From Ophiothrix spiculata (Eukaryota > Echinodermata > Ophiuroidea > Amphilepidida > Ophiotrichidae): a stretch of DNA of 23,438 nt. Made by a program: the position numbers and the translations under genes. Positions 1 through 11,000 of the stretch are shown here, piece by piece (the first letter of the stretch is position 1; the number at the start of each line of letters is the position of its first letter). The stretch lies in assembly GCA_000969725.1 (NCBI GenBank), contig JXSR01S011213.1. One strand, 5' to 3'. The notes beneath the pieces were generated by a model. That model did not search any database, had not been told where the DNA came from, and saw only the letters and a program-made list of their open reading frames with translations.

Positions 1-263
1 AAAACTGTATTGGTAAAATCCCCATTTGTGGATAGGGCATTATTTATTATTATTATTATTATTAGGGGGAAAAGGGTATATTTTGGCTTCTAAAAATGTT
101 GCCCTTTAGGGGTGTTTTGAAAAACTGTGGTCTCGCTATGCCTGCGACATTATACTTGTCCCTTCCCAATTCCCTGGTTCTTTGAAGGACAAATCATACT
201 AAAATTCACAAGATATGTTTGTTTGTTGTCTTATAACTCCAGAATTTTTACCCAGAGGGTGTT
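1..263. other. downstream flank, no gene seen
   Basis: AT-rich sequence with a short TTA/ATT microsatellite at about 41-62. I see no exon, RNA gene or recognisable element. Confidence 0.6.
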
Positions 264-798
264 TTAAAGGGACTAGCCTAGATCCCACTTAAGATTAAAA
301 AAATACTCTTTAAATAAAGCTGAAAAGTGTAGTAAAATCAAAAAAAGTACAAAAATGTACACAGAAATGGCTCAAATTGACAGCAAATTGATTTGCAATA
401 TATCTATATGTGATGGTGGTGTGACTATCCAGTGTTTTCTAAATCCTAAATTTGTACCTCAGTCTGGATTTACCAGTATAAGATCAAATGAAGCTCTTGG
501 AGATAAGTTAATACATATCAAAAGAGAAACAATTTTATCAAAAATAATTTTGTTTACCCATCACAGGTGTAGAAACAAGATCTTTATAAGATTTGAAACT
601 AGAAACACCTTTTCAACCATTTTTTGTCACCGGCGACAAAAAATACAGTTGGTAAATAATTTCATTTTTCTCCTCTGTTACACAAATTCAGTGGAAACTA
701 CTGCTAGGATAAGTTAGTATAATCATGTACTATCGATACATGTGAAAAAAATATATAGTCAGAAAATCAGCGGACAGGATCTAGGCCAGTCCCTTTAA
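264..798. mobile_element. Kolobok/T2-type MITE (TTAA target)
   Basis: Terminal inverted repeats TTAAAGGGACTAGCCTAGAT at 264 and its reverse complement ending at 798, with one mismatch over 22 bp. TTAA stands at each end, as expected for a TTAA target-site duplication. The TTAAAGGRR start is the signature described for Xenopus T2 MITEs of the Kolobok superfamily. A 120-codon plus-strand open frame (355-717) lies inside but resembles no transposase I know, so the element looks non-autonomous. Confidence 0.75.
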
Positions 799-1085
799 GT
801 ACTTCCCACCATTCAATTCAAACTGCTATTTCCACAGCTTGTAAACAACACACTGAGTGAACAACTGTCATAGACTTATATGATAAAACTACTGATTGAA
901 AACTTGCTATAGAAAATTTATTATGTTGTCGAAGTGTGAATGAAAAAGACCTTCAGAAAGGGGATAATCACAGCTTGATATTAATGTAAACAAATCTCAC
1001 TTCGACAGAGTTTTTCATTCCCAAAATACAGTTTAAATAGAGTAAATTCAACATGTTTACCATACAAATGAATGTAGTAGTGGAG

Positions 1086-1410
1086 TGACCTTGGTGAACA
1101 TTCTATCGGGCTTACTGAAATGATGCTGTGTGTTATGGGAAAAGCTTTAATCACCCTTTGCTCTTTACCTGACCTGGACCAAATTTGAACCACAAATAAG
1201 AATTGTCCCTCTTGTGTGTTCTCAAGGGGTCTGGTCAAGGTCATCTATAGGTCAAATCTTGAAATTGTCCAAAAAGTTGACCCGAGGTCATCTGTTTATT
1301 TCAAGGTCATGTTTGTAACTCAAGAAGTTTGACCATACCTGGACCATACTTGGTCTATGAAAAGCAACGAGTCCCCAAGTATTGTAAGTGGTGGGGTCTG
1401 ATCAAGGTCA
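1086..1410. promoter_or_regulatory. cluster of AGGTCA nuclear-receptor half-sites
   Basis: TCAAGGTCA occurs at 1235-1243, 1301-1309 and 1402-1410. AGGTCA occurs at 1249-1254 and 1285-1290, and reversed TGACCT at 1086-1091 and 1170-1175. Positions 1238 and 1249 form a direct repeat spaced by five bases (DR5), the classic retinoic-acid-receptor arrangement. TCAAGGTCA is the ERR/SF-1 monomer site. The cluster may equally be part of a GGTCA-rich repeat, and there is no functional evidence. Confidence 0.3.
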
Positions 1411-1588
1411 AAAGTCGTCCGGATATCATATCTTGGCCATCCCAACTTCCAAGGTAATGGTCATAATATTGTAACTTCTGTGCACATATAAGATAAGTAC
1501 AAACATTTCAAACATGCTACTTGATCAAGTAGCCCGGCTCAATCCAGCAGCAAGAAGATAACAATGAAAACGAACTTTGTGTGCATTA

Positions 1589-1819
1589 AAAAGCGACAAT
1601 GGGACAATCTACACAGGGGAGTGCAAATCCAGATGAATACACATCTCCGTAAGCCGCTTTGCAGTAGACTGTGGCTACACGGGCGTCAGATCCGGATCTG
1701 CTGTACAGCACTCTGCTTACTCGCATAAGTGGTCTAAAGAGATGCGGATGTCAGATCTGGATCTCGGAGATGCACATGCAACTGGATCTGCACTCCGTGT
1801 AGATTGACCCATCGTCTTT
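1589..1819. repeat. foldback element with ~50-bp arms
   Basis: The left arm starts GGGACAATCTACACAGGGGA at 1601. It is mirrored by the right arm (about 1765-1810), whose reverse complement reads GGGTCAATCTACACGGAG and on to CATCTCCG. Pairing extends weakly outward to 1589/1819 and inward through CAGATCCGGATCT-like segments. It is probably a non-autonomous DNA transposon, and I cannot name the family. Confidence 0.65.
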
Positions 1820-2336
1820 GGGGTCAAAATCTATAAATGGATTTGAATAAAGCCACATGTACAGCAGCGCTACTCGATCCAGTAGCCTACTGGATTCAGG
1901 GTGACTGATGAACTTGAAAACAAGTATCTTTTAAAGCTGAAGATATGACCTTCTGAATCTGCATTTAACGTAAAGCAATACTATAAGATTTTGATGAAAA
2001 CTGGTTTTTAGTAAAAACAGCATAAAATGGAGCAATGTGACTATCTATATGCATTTTCAAATGTATTTTGTTCAAAAAATTGTTTTGCCACCAAAAATTG
2101 GATAAAAAGCCATGCATGTTGAATTAAATTCGGGATCCCGAATTTAATTCAACAAATGGCCATAACAGAAAAAGTAAGCATCTTTGAGACAAATCGTTTG
2201 TAGGATATTCATATCTACCAAAAACAAACCAAATAAGCCCAAAAAATCAAGTCTGAAGTGACAGGGGGCGCTTCATTTTTAACACTTTATAGTATTGCTT
2301 TAATTTGACTTGAGGTTGACACTACTGGAGGTTTGT
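1820..2336. other. intergenic, perfect palindrome only
   Basis: Apart from the palindrome at 2117-2154 I see no gene or element in this stretch. Confidence 0.5.
2117..2154. repeat. 38-bp perfect palindrome
   Basis: The arms meet at GGATCC: TTAAATTCGGGATCCCGAAT forms the core, extended symmetrically on both sides to 38 bp with no loop. After a short break, pairing resumes as GCCAT (2109-2113) with ATGGC (2156-2160). It could be a foldback relic. DNA cruciform potential is real but unproven. Confidence 0.8.
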
Positions 2337-2476
2337 GGTGGTATTGAGAAGTCCCATTCATGCTGATTAGCCAAGTGAATACAATGACATGCTCTACCAC
2401 ACACCTAATAGAGTACTCAACAACAAAATAAAGGTCATAATCCTCATTTGCAATGATGGGACTTCTCAATACCACC
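2337..2476. repeat. foldback, 21-bp perfect arms
   Basis: GGTGGTATTGAGAAGTCCCA begins the left arm (2337-2357). The exact 21-bp reverse complement is at 2456-2476, with a 98-bp spacer. No target-site duplication was found. Confidence 0.75.
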
Positions 2477-2832
2477 ATTACCGACACTTTCATCATGGCA
2501 ATACAAATATCATTTAGATGATGTACTGGACGTTTTTCTTTCATCAAATTAGCATAGCTGACTTGAGCATTACATGGATGAAAATTGTCATCGTAATAGC
2601 CAAATCCAAAAGATTTTCATTATTAAATAACAGATACTTGATGATTTTTGTACTACCAATTATGAAATGGTGTGTGATTAACAGCTAAATGAATGAAAAC
2701 AGAGAACATAGTACAGTACTTCTATATTTTTATTTTGAGTTTGTCCTTTTTACATAATGTTAATTTGGTACATTATTTAATAAAACAGGAAAGAATAAAG
2801 TATGGTATGATTTTTGTTTGTTTATCTTATAT

Positions 2833-3005
2833 ACAGGGGTGCGAGTAACATTTTTTGGAAAAAGAGGATCTCTGCACAAAAACAGGAAAAGCATTGAAAT
2901 TTGCGAAGAAATGGTTGAAAATGAAAGAAAAAAGCTAAAATTTTGCCTTCAGGAAATTTTAAAAAACAATGAAATCGGCTCAAAAGAAGAGATTTCACAC
3001 CCCTG
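2833..3005. mobile_element. hAT-like MITE
   Basis: Ends ACAGGGGTGCGAG and TTTCACACCCCTGT. CAGGGGTG-type termini are typical of hAT elements. The interior is A-rich with AAAAGCTAAAA motifs shared with 19288-19625. The 86-codon frame across it is not a recognisable protein. The right end abuts a mariner-like fragment, so no 8-bp duplication can be checked. Confidence 0.5.
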
Positions 3006-3180
3006 TACGAGGGGGTATCAAAAAGTTTTAAAGATCACCAAGAAGGGAAAGAGCCAGGAACATAAATTTTTTATGTGACCGTTAAGTCATCTTTACATAG
3101 CCACTATGCAAAGTAACACATTTTTCCCACTTAGAACTGACTGTCCACAGACCGACTTTGTAGAGGTCCTCTTTAAGCCC
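3006..3180. mobile_element. mariner-like element, left part only
   Basis: Begins TACGAGGGGGTATCAAAAAG and is similar over about 170 bp to the left part of the complete element at 19813-20301, including AACTGACTGTCCACAGA. The matching right terminus is absent here, so this copy is truncated. Confidence 0.5.
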
Positions 3181-3994
3181 AAAACACCCACATTGTATTG
3201 TATAAAATAAAATTTCGCGCTAAATTACACATGTATTGAATTGCCATATACATTGCACCAAATATTTGTTACCGGTTCATACTTTTAAATTCGGTGGCAA
3301 ATATTTAGTGACGTCATGACCAAATGTTTGGTAGCGAAAATTTTGTATGGAGGCCGACTATGTTTTGAGCCTAAGCAAAACAAATTGTTATATCTGTGTA
3401 TCGATTGACAATTGGGGACAATGGCACACAGAACAAGAGCATATGCAAAAGGGGAACAGCCAATGGATACAGGGCCTTGGGTTACTTTCTTTATTGAGTG
3501 TTGATGCAAGGTCCAAAACTGATAGCAATTTCCCAAAAAATCTAAACTTTTAATGTTATACATTAACATAAAATAAATTTATTCATAAACTATGCTGCTT
3601 TGTTTCTGCATCTAATTGTGATCGATCATCTCAAATTAAGCATAAATTTGGTCTGTTGATCCTCAGAATAAATATGATATTTTTTATACTTGGATGATAT
3701 TCTTGAAAGAAACTTTGCAGGTGTTCTTAAGCATATAAATTGTCAATCTGTAAGAAGTTTGCAGAATTACATATTTTGCATGCATGAAGTGCAAAATTAA
3801 GTTTGCCATTTCTACCGCTTGTTCGAGATGAACAAACACAAATATGATTTTATTTGCAATTTGCCTAGCTTAGAAAATCCTAAACTTATTGGATACATGA
3901 AATCTTTTTACAGTTATTACCTTTAATCAAAGTATTTTTTATATAGTGAGTGCATTAATATTCTTTTCTATTATTGCTTCAAATCAATTTCAAC
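3181..3994. other. intergenic, no gene recognised
   Basis: Holds a consensus CRE palindrome TGACGTCA at 3309-3316 and some ACCAAATATTTG/GGCAAATATTT partial inverted repeats near 3255-3345. These probably belong to an unclassified repeat. Overlapping open frames of 68 and 94 codons (3285-3569) show no family resemblance I can defend. Confidence 0.45.
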
Positions 3995-4122
3995 TATAGC
4001 CAAAATAGTGATTTATTGGACAATGTAAACAAAAATCCATGTCACGTGTTGCATTGAAAACAATAGGGGCCCTGCACTCTAGATTTTTTTTCACTGTCCA
4101 ATAAATTTTTGAGTGGCCTATA
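3995..4122. mobile_element. 128-bp TIR MITE
   Basis: Ends TATAGCCAAAATAGTG and, reverse-complemented, TATAGGCCACTCAAAA. Both are followed by ATTTATTGGACA. The same family is complete at 18491-18620, and a partial opposite copy sits at 4201-4280. The core carries GGGGCCCTGCACTCT. The TA at each end is compatible with a TA target. Confidence 0.7.
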
Positions 4123-4200
4123 ATAACAATTTCAAAGTATCCACAAGTTGGGACAATCCCAGGCCATCATCAAGTACAGAACAGTTTCCAATCCATAATA

Positions 4201-4280
4201 TCCAGAGTGCAGGGCCCCATTGTTTGTAAATGCAACCTCTACCCTGGATTTTTGTTTACATTTTTCAATAAATCCTCAAT
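4201..4280. mobile_element. partial inverted copy of the 128-bp MITE
   Basis: CCAGAGTGCAGGGCCCCATT starts a segment that is the reverse complement of 4007-4082. The two copies form an inverted pair about 270 bp across. The outer terminus is degraded. Confidence 0.65.
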
Positions 4281-4914
4281 ATTGCAACATCCTGTGCACC
4301 TGAAGTGTGGTTGTACTGAATAACTTTAACATGGAGTCGGGGGCGTGAAACTCCTATTCCCAGCCAATGGACAAAATTGGAACTCACCATGAATACCGTC
4401 ATGGATAGGAAGTTCAAATCTGATACTCAAATTTGTGTACTCGCTACTCAACCGGTATAAATCACTAGTATGCAAAAGACTGTTAGAGAGATAAACATGA
4501 CCTTACAGAATGTCGTAAACAACTTCGGATAACAATAGGGATGATCCTAGTATACACATATTACCCAAGTGTGTTACATCATTAAAATTTAGAGCAGATT
4601 GTCTGCAATAATGCAGGAAATAACCGCATCGGGTTGGCCCACTTTTCATCCAGCGAGTTTCATCTCCAGAATATATACTTAGCACTATACATACTAGACT
4701 CTCTATCAGGCTTGCTCTCTATAGACTCTCTGATGGAGTTGCATTATGCGAGGCTCTGGATTTTGATGTCTGAGAATTATTTGAAACAATAATGGGTTAG
4801 AAATTGAATATATAAGTTAAATGGCGATCCCTTTTTTTCCCCTTAATTTTTTGTGGAATTAAAAATACATGACCTTGTGTGCTTGGGTTTTTCCTTACGA
4901 ACTTGAACATTAAC
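4281..4914. other. gene-free flank downstream of eIF3d
   Basis: Nothing recognised except scattered AT-rich simple sequence. The transcript end is placed at the upper edge of this stretch. Confidence 0.5.
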
Positions 4915-5047
4915 TTACAAAAAGAAAGAAACAATTTAATATGCAAGAATTTTGACAGTTAAAGACTGCTGAAGCTTGATGGAGAAGTACTGGTGACTTT
5001 TAATTTTAATTCTATCCAATGGTGTGGTGAAGGAAATTCTGGACGAT
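4915..5047 (-). other. EIF3D: probable eIF3d 3' UTR
   Basis: This is the sequence after the inferred TAA stop. A variant poly(A) hexamer ATTAAA lies at 4935-4940 on the minus strand, about 110 bases past the stop. A T-rich tract (4918-4934) follows it and could serve as the downstream element. No canonical AATAAA was found in this interval. The end is a guess to within tens of bases. Confidence 0.35.
4935..4940 (-). terminator. candidate poly(A) signal ATTAAA
   Basis: ATTAAA on the minus strand, followed at once by TTGTTTCTTTCTTTTTG. Its position relative to the eIF3d stop is plausible, but a single hexamer in AT-rich DNA is weak evidence. Confidence 0.35.
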
Positions 5048-5061
5048 TTATGCTTCTTCAT
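5048..5061 (-). CDS. EIF3D: eIF3d terminal coding exon (completes Asp, then E-E-A-stop)
   Basis: Downstream of the acidic exon, a strong acceptor (CCTTTTTGTATCTTTCAG, just above 5061) is followed by bases that complete the split codon to Asp and then read GAA GAA GCA TAA. The predicted C-terminus is D-E-E-A, continuing the acidic tail and matching family length within a few residues. The 24 residues after the two Ser would include 22 acidic ones. The intron of about 3.3 kb is inferred and rests on frame, splice-site quality and tail composition, not on a transcript. Confidence 0.75.
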
Positions 5062-8000
5062 CTGAAAGATACAAAAAGGAATTCATTATTTTATTCAATC
5101 AGACAGTTTACTAAAATCAATAACAGACACAGCAAACAGATATGATTAACTACAAACAATGAAAACAAACTGGCAGGTTGAGAAGCAGGGAGTAGCCAAG
5201 GACAAGAGATTCCCATCCCGAAGGGTGTGTTTCCTAGCAAGGCGGACAAACTCGCTGCTGGATAAATACAACAAGCACACCTCACAGGCACAAACAATCA
5301 GAGACCAAGAGCCGCAAAACTAAGTGAGGGCATCCCTACATTTTAAAAAGGGGAGGTTTGAGCCAGGTGGGTTCATATTTAGAGTAGTAAATAATGAATG
5401 AAGTGCAAAGGACAATTTTTTCCAGGTCAGCATGGACAGTTTAGAACGATTTTTAAAATTTAGCTAAATACACGAGATATTTCAGGATTTGGACATTGTC
5501 TACAATGAGGTACCCCCCTGCTACACAACTCAAATGCATAGAAAACCACAGAGAAACCTTTATCAGTAAGATCGTGAACAAGGCTGGCATACTTTTTAGT
5601 TGATGGGCACTTTGAATGTTTGTTTCAAAAGGGATCATTAGCTCAAAAATACATAGTTTTTTCTTTAGATTTGGTCAGTAAATGACAAGGCCGGGCCTCC
5701 GGTAAGTACGAATGATGTTTTGAGGAATGGTGGTGACAGTTTCATGTTGATTTGTCCTGAGATCGGCAACAGTTTTAGTGTCTTCAATGTTTTTGCAAAG
5801 GGAAGCAACATAAGATAAGATGGAATCGTGCTGCAAAGTATAACGTCCATTTTCATGCCTACATTTGCAGAAATCTAAGACGTGATGAAGAATCAGGGAA
5901 TTGTTTACAAAGAGGGCATTTGATGTTACTGGAAGACCTAATGCACCATCTACCAAAAGGTTGGCCAAGGTTGGTAAAAACGACACACTCAAAACGCACA
6001 TGGACTGCAACAGCTGGCAACATGAAAAAGCAATGGAAAGTTCAGCTGTTTTCAACACTGTTAGCATTGATACAAGTGGTACGTGCTGCATTTTGATATC
6101 GATCAATTGGAACTGCTCAAATCTCTCATCTACACATGCTCAATGTGTGTTTGCGTCGAGTCTGAATTCAGCTTGATTTTCTGATCAAGATAGTGAATGT
6201 TTTACATTTGTGAATGGGACAACTAGATAGTTTTCAAAACCATTACATACAGACTATATTAAAACTGCTTTCTGGGCACTTTTTTCATTTTGGTCATGAA
6301 GGGATCAACATTTGTAAATACATAAAAGATTAAACTTGAGTTGAATTCAACTCAGGCAGTTGCTTGACATTCGATGCCTCCGTCATGCCACTTGCGCCCT
6401 AATTAGGATTTTTAAGCCTATTGATTCATGTTAGGGCACCAAAAGCAATGGCCTCGGTTAAAATGAGCCATAAACGTAACTTTCTCTGATATTCAGTAGA
6501 AAGTATAAACTCATCTTAAAATGAAATTCGACAAAACAAAATAAGTATTTTTCCTACTATAGTACTTTCCTCTGTTTTTAAAAACCTTATAAAAAAATCT
6601 TGGATATAAAGTACTTGTTTATCCCCAGCAACTTTGTTATATTGAGTTTCCATCGAATTCATCATTTTTGCTTGGTTTTAAAGATTAAGGTAATTGTCTC
6701 AAGTTTTGTAGAATGGCTTGCTTCAGAACAAATTATTGTCCTCAATTTGTTTATCAGACAGGGATAACTTATCACATCATCAGCAAACCAAGAAAGCATT
6801 TTTGACGATTGTGCCAATATATCTAAATTTATAGTGAATTGGGTGCTTCTATACAAATAAATTGCAAAAGCATCTAAACTAAACTAGCATTAAATTGATT
6901 ATTTGTTCTTTTTTTTTTTGCTAAACTATAAAAAAGCCTACCTACCTACCTACCTACCTACACTAGTTTTTGTTCTGTCACACCAATCAAGTTATTATTT
7001 TTAGGCCAGTGGCTCCTGCGCAACAACAAGATGTCAGAAAGTACCAATTCCCTTTTTAATTTCCTCACTTTTTGCAGATCTGTTTAAATCAAGGAATTTT
7101 TATAGGGGAATCGGGATACGCCGGCATCTTTTATCGCTCACGGAGTTATTGTACTTCCGGATATATTCGGAGTTTGACCCAATATCCAGACAGATCGCGT
7201 AAATCTTCACTTGACGCATATACAGCGTGTGCATTTTGTTTCACGTGCAAACCGTGCCTGCATTTCAAGTAGTGTGTATTTCGACTTGCTCTGATCAAAG
7301 TACGCCAACTTTCCCGCTAATCGTTGTGAAGACTCTTAAAGTGTTGCACGCGGAGCCGTAAAATGCCTGAGGTACAATAACTCACTCTCCATGACCGAAA
7401 ATCCAAGATGGCTGCTGTCCCATAGGGTTTACACGACGTGAAATCAAAATGGCGGTGAGTACCAGTTCCCGTTTTTAAATTCCTTGGTTTAGACTTAAAT
7501 CCAAGGATAGAACAAAAGGCCTCTTGATGGTGAGACCAAATTTTCGTGCGACCTTTATTTCCACGCAATTTGCACTTAATCTCAAGCACGAAAATAAATG
7601 TATAGAAAAAATGTGTATGTAACGCGCATGTTAAAATATCCATGTGGGCAAAAATAAAAACGAGCGAAATGATTAAAAATAAGCTGTGCGTTAAAAATGA
7701 TTGGGCGTGAAAATATTCACCATTTTATTGCAGTAGAAACAGGTCGGTTGATAGATCACCCACCAATTAGGTGGTGAACAAAATATGGTTGATGATTAAA
7801 GGAGCTTGGTCCAATTTTTCAAAATTTAGTTTTAAATGTCATATGAAAGATGACCACTAAATAAGTCTTAAGTTTGAAATTTCAGCTGAATCAGTCAAAC
7901 CGTTTTGATCTTATGGGCAATTTTGTATGTCAGAGCGGCCTATACTTTACTGTATAAAATTGATTATGGTTACCATAATTAGACACATTTTCATACATAT

Positions 8001-11000
8001 TTCCGAAACGAAACATAACTCAGCCGTGAAATTTCACACAGGTTAGGCCAAAAAAAATAAATTGTAATGTTGCCCTCAGCGACCACCCCATATTTAAAAA
8101 TTTAAAAAAAAAATATTAGGGTCGGGAAAGCACCAAATTTTGCTCAGATTGGGTGTTTTTTGAGAAAATATTTTGAAAATAGTGGAAAATGCACCCAAAT
8201 TTGGTACTTTAGGTGCTTTTTTTTTTTTTTTAATTGTAAAAAATTATTTTCCGACCGACCGACTCAATTTTTCAGAAATCCCACTTGAGGGCAAAAATCT
8301 CTAAAAGTTTGAAAAAAAGTTCATGACCATGCTCCTTTAATGGTTGATGGGTGACGAGTATAAACACACTATTTATCTTACCATTATCATCATCTTCATC
8401 GTCTTCATCATCTTCCTCATCCTCGTCATCGTCATCATCATCACTGCTAAATGTATTGTCTGGGATGTCGTAGATACGAATCACGGGCTGCAAATACAAA
8501 GATAATACAACAATTAGTTGTACACACGTTTACTAGAGGCACATCATGCAACACATCAAGGTTAATGTTTGCTGAATGGCCTGAAAATCTATTCAAAACT
8601 AGTGATTTCATATTCTTATGTTAAATTTCCTGAAAATACAAATATTAAAAGTACATTTCTTGAAAATTTACATCTCTGTTACTAAAATCAAGCACAATGG
8701 AATTATACACCTTTTTGTAATTTTCAAAAAATAAATGATTGATATACCCAATATTTGCATTGCCACTACCTGTTCTCCTCAGACAGTTGAGTTGTATTCC
8801 TCATATTTATTGTTACCTCAGACAGGGATAACTTGTGCATCATAGGAAATCAGACAGGGCAATAAAGGTTACAAATGGCCAAGATATTGATAAAATGTAC
8901 TTCATTCAATAACTTCAGTGTTACAATAAGCTGTACAAATGATTCTATATCACATGGAAATTCTAAAAACTACCATTAACTTTTATTCAGTATTTTTTAT
9001 CCACTCATGCTGAAAAAGCCAGAAATATTGCTTCTTTCTCTTTCAAATCAACCAATACTAAAAATTCATAAAATTCAAATCCTCGGCACTAATGATAATG
9101 TTATGCATACGATTTCAATTGCAGGCTAAATATCATAGATTATTATAGTGCCACATAAGGCTGTATCTGCATTTCTGACCAAATTGACAAGGTATCAAAT
9201 TCCACATGATTTAAAGATACAAAGCTTGCAACAGATTTACAGAATGATTGCAAAACTCTAGAATATTTACAATTTATCACTCAGAAAATAGGAATACAAC
9301 AATTTCATCGGTTAATAGTTGTCTCTGTATCATATACAATTGCTAAAGTCTAAATGATACAAAATCCTCCATGTGATACGAAAAGTTGTATTATATTAGC
9401 TCTTTTAAAAGTCTAACATGTATCACTTTTGGAACACGATAGTTGTATTATAAAGCGCACACGTTTGTTGTGTGTGCGAGACCAACTGCAACAGGTTGTA
9501 CAATACCTGTCATTCAAGTCTGGAAAACTAGAAAACAAAATTTATTGCAATATTATTTTAAAAATATATGAAATTAACTATTTTTCAAGCAGTTTTCCTG
9601 GTATTTTTGAGCGTTTGCTATAAAGATCCAAGATTACTGAGTGATAAATCTGTTACTCCATGTTTGTTCTCATGCAATACCAAAAATATTAATGGTTTGG
9701 GTTCGTATCACACTCAGCTTTCAGCCTCTCTTGTATTGCATGAACAAACAGAGGATAACTAAAAGTATTACATCTACATTTGATCTTTAAATCTTTTGAG
9801 TTCTCAGAACTGTTGAGATGCATTATGGCCTTGTAGCACTAAGCCCTTAATTTTATAGTATTTTGTTTTTCCTTGTTAATAACTTACCTTGTTTGGATCT
9901 TTGAGGATGAGATATTTTCCTTCTTTCAGACGAAAACACTTATCAACGATGCAGCGCAGTATACCCCAAGCGTTGTCCATATTCAAGTTGATCTGTGCAG
10001 CCAGCTCATTGGGTTTGAACTGCTGGGAGCCAAGGATCACATGCTTGGAAGAATCTTTAGGGTTTACTCGAGAGACATATCTGAAATACAGGAAAGCAGG
10101 GAAAAAAGTCAACATTTGATAATCAAAATGAAATAATGTGCCTTTGAAAAAGTGGTAAAGAATGCAAAATCTGATTTTTTTAGTTTTGCAATGATTAAAA
10201 TACACTCGATTGTAATTGATAACTTACGATACACTGATGGCTGCTGATCAACCATAAATTGTTGCTTACGATTTATTAGATTGTTTGGATTGGAAGCACT
10301 GATCATTAATCTGTTGATTGATTAATTGATTGATTGATTTATTAGTTGATTGATGGACTAATTGACTTGATTAAGCGAGCTTATATTTCTTATATTTGCT
10401 TTACCACTACCTGTTCTCCTCAGACAGTTGAGTTGTATTCCTCATATTTATTGTTACCTCAGACAGGGATAACTTATGCATCATAGGAAATCAGATAGGG
10501 CAATTATGTTTGAAGGATGTACACAATTACAAGATCGCACTCATTCATTCAATGATAAGCAACTGCTCTATTGAAAACTTGAATTTGAATTTATACAGCT
10601 ATCTAATGCTATCCTCTTATTAACCATTTCCAATACAAATTTGGTTAACATTTCTAAAAGTTCTAATAGTTACACGTCATTTAGAAGTTTGTTGCTTTTA
10701 TCATTTAGCTACTTTTCCTAACTTCATCGAATATTCTACATACAGAGACACCACTAAATCCATGCGACTGTCCCCTTTCAAATGCAATTAATTTTATTAG
10801 GATTTTTTTCTTGGAATCAAAACAATTGGTCGGTAAGGCTGCGATCACATAGACCTATACTATTCGGGTATTTCTCCTGAGCACGCGTATAGGTTCAATC
10901 GAACATGTGAATTTGATGCTACCCGGTCACATAAGAGGGCACTATTCAAATAAACGTATAGCTCGCCGTGCCTGTATAAAATATAGCCATCGAATAGCGT

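Larger units (their letters stand above)
5062..8381 (-). other. EIF3D: eIF3d last intron (inferred)
   Basis: GT-AG intron of 3320 bp between the acidic exon and the terminal exon. It holds a decayed retroelement fragment (about 5440-6180), one copy of the ~80-bp repeat (6715-6789), a CTAC microsatellite (6937-6962), a pair of diverged repeats at 7021-7100 and 7441-7510, and a Kolobok/T2 MITE (7796-8340). 5062-5440 and 6180-6715 show nothing recognisable. Confidence 0.7.

Noticed and set aside
355-717. 120-codon plus-strand open frame
   Set aside because: It lies wholly inside a TTAA-flanked MITE and has low-complexity AT-driven composition with no recognisable domain.
3309-3316. CRE site TGACGTCA as a promoter element
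   Set aside because: A single 8-bp match within a repeat-like segment, with no gene start nearby.
7448-7460. ATGGCG|GTGAGT as a first coding exon of a plus-strand gene
   Set aside because: It resembles a start-exon donor, but no following exon or conserved protein could be found, and the segment is repeated nearby.
8272-8381. Read-through of the acidic eIF3d exon to a stop at 8272
   Set aside because: It would add a hydrophobic, non-conserved tail after a good GTAAGA donor. The spliced form keeps the family's acidic end.
9429-9762. Two 64-codon plus-strand frames
   Set aside because: They overlap each other in AT-rich intron sequence with a foldback. No family resemblance.
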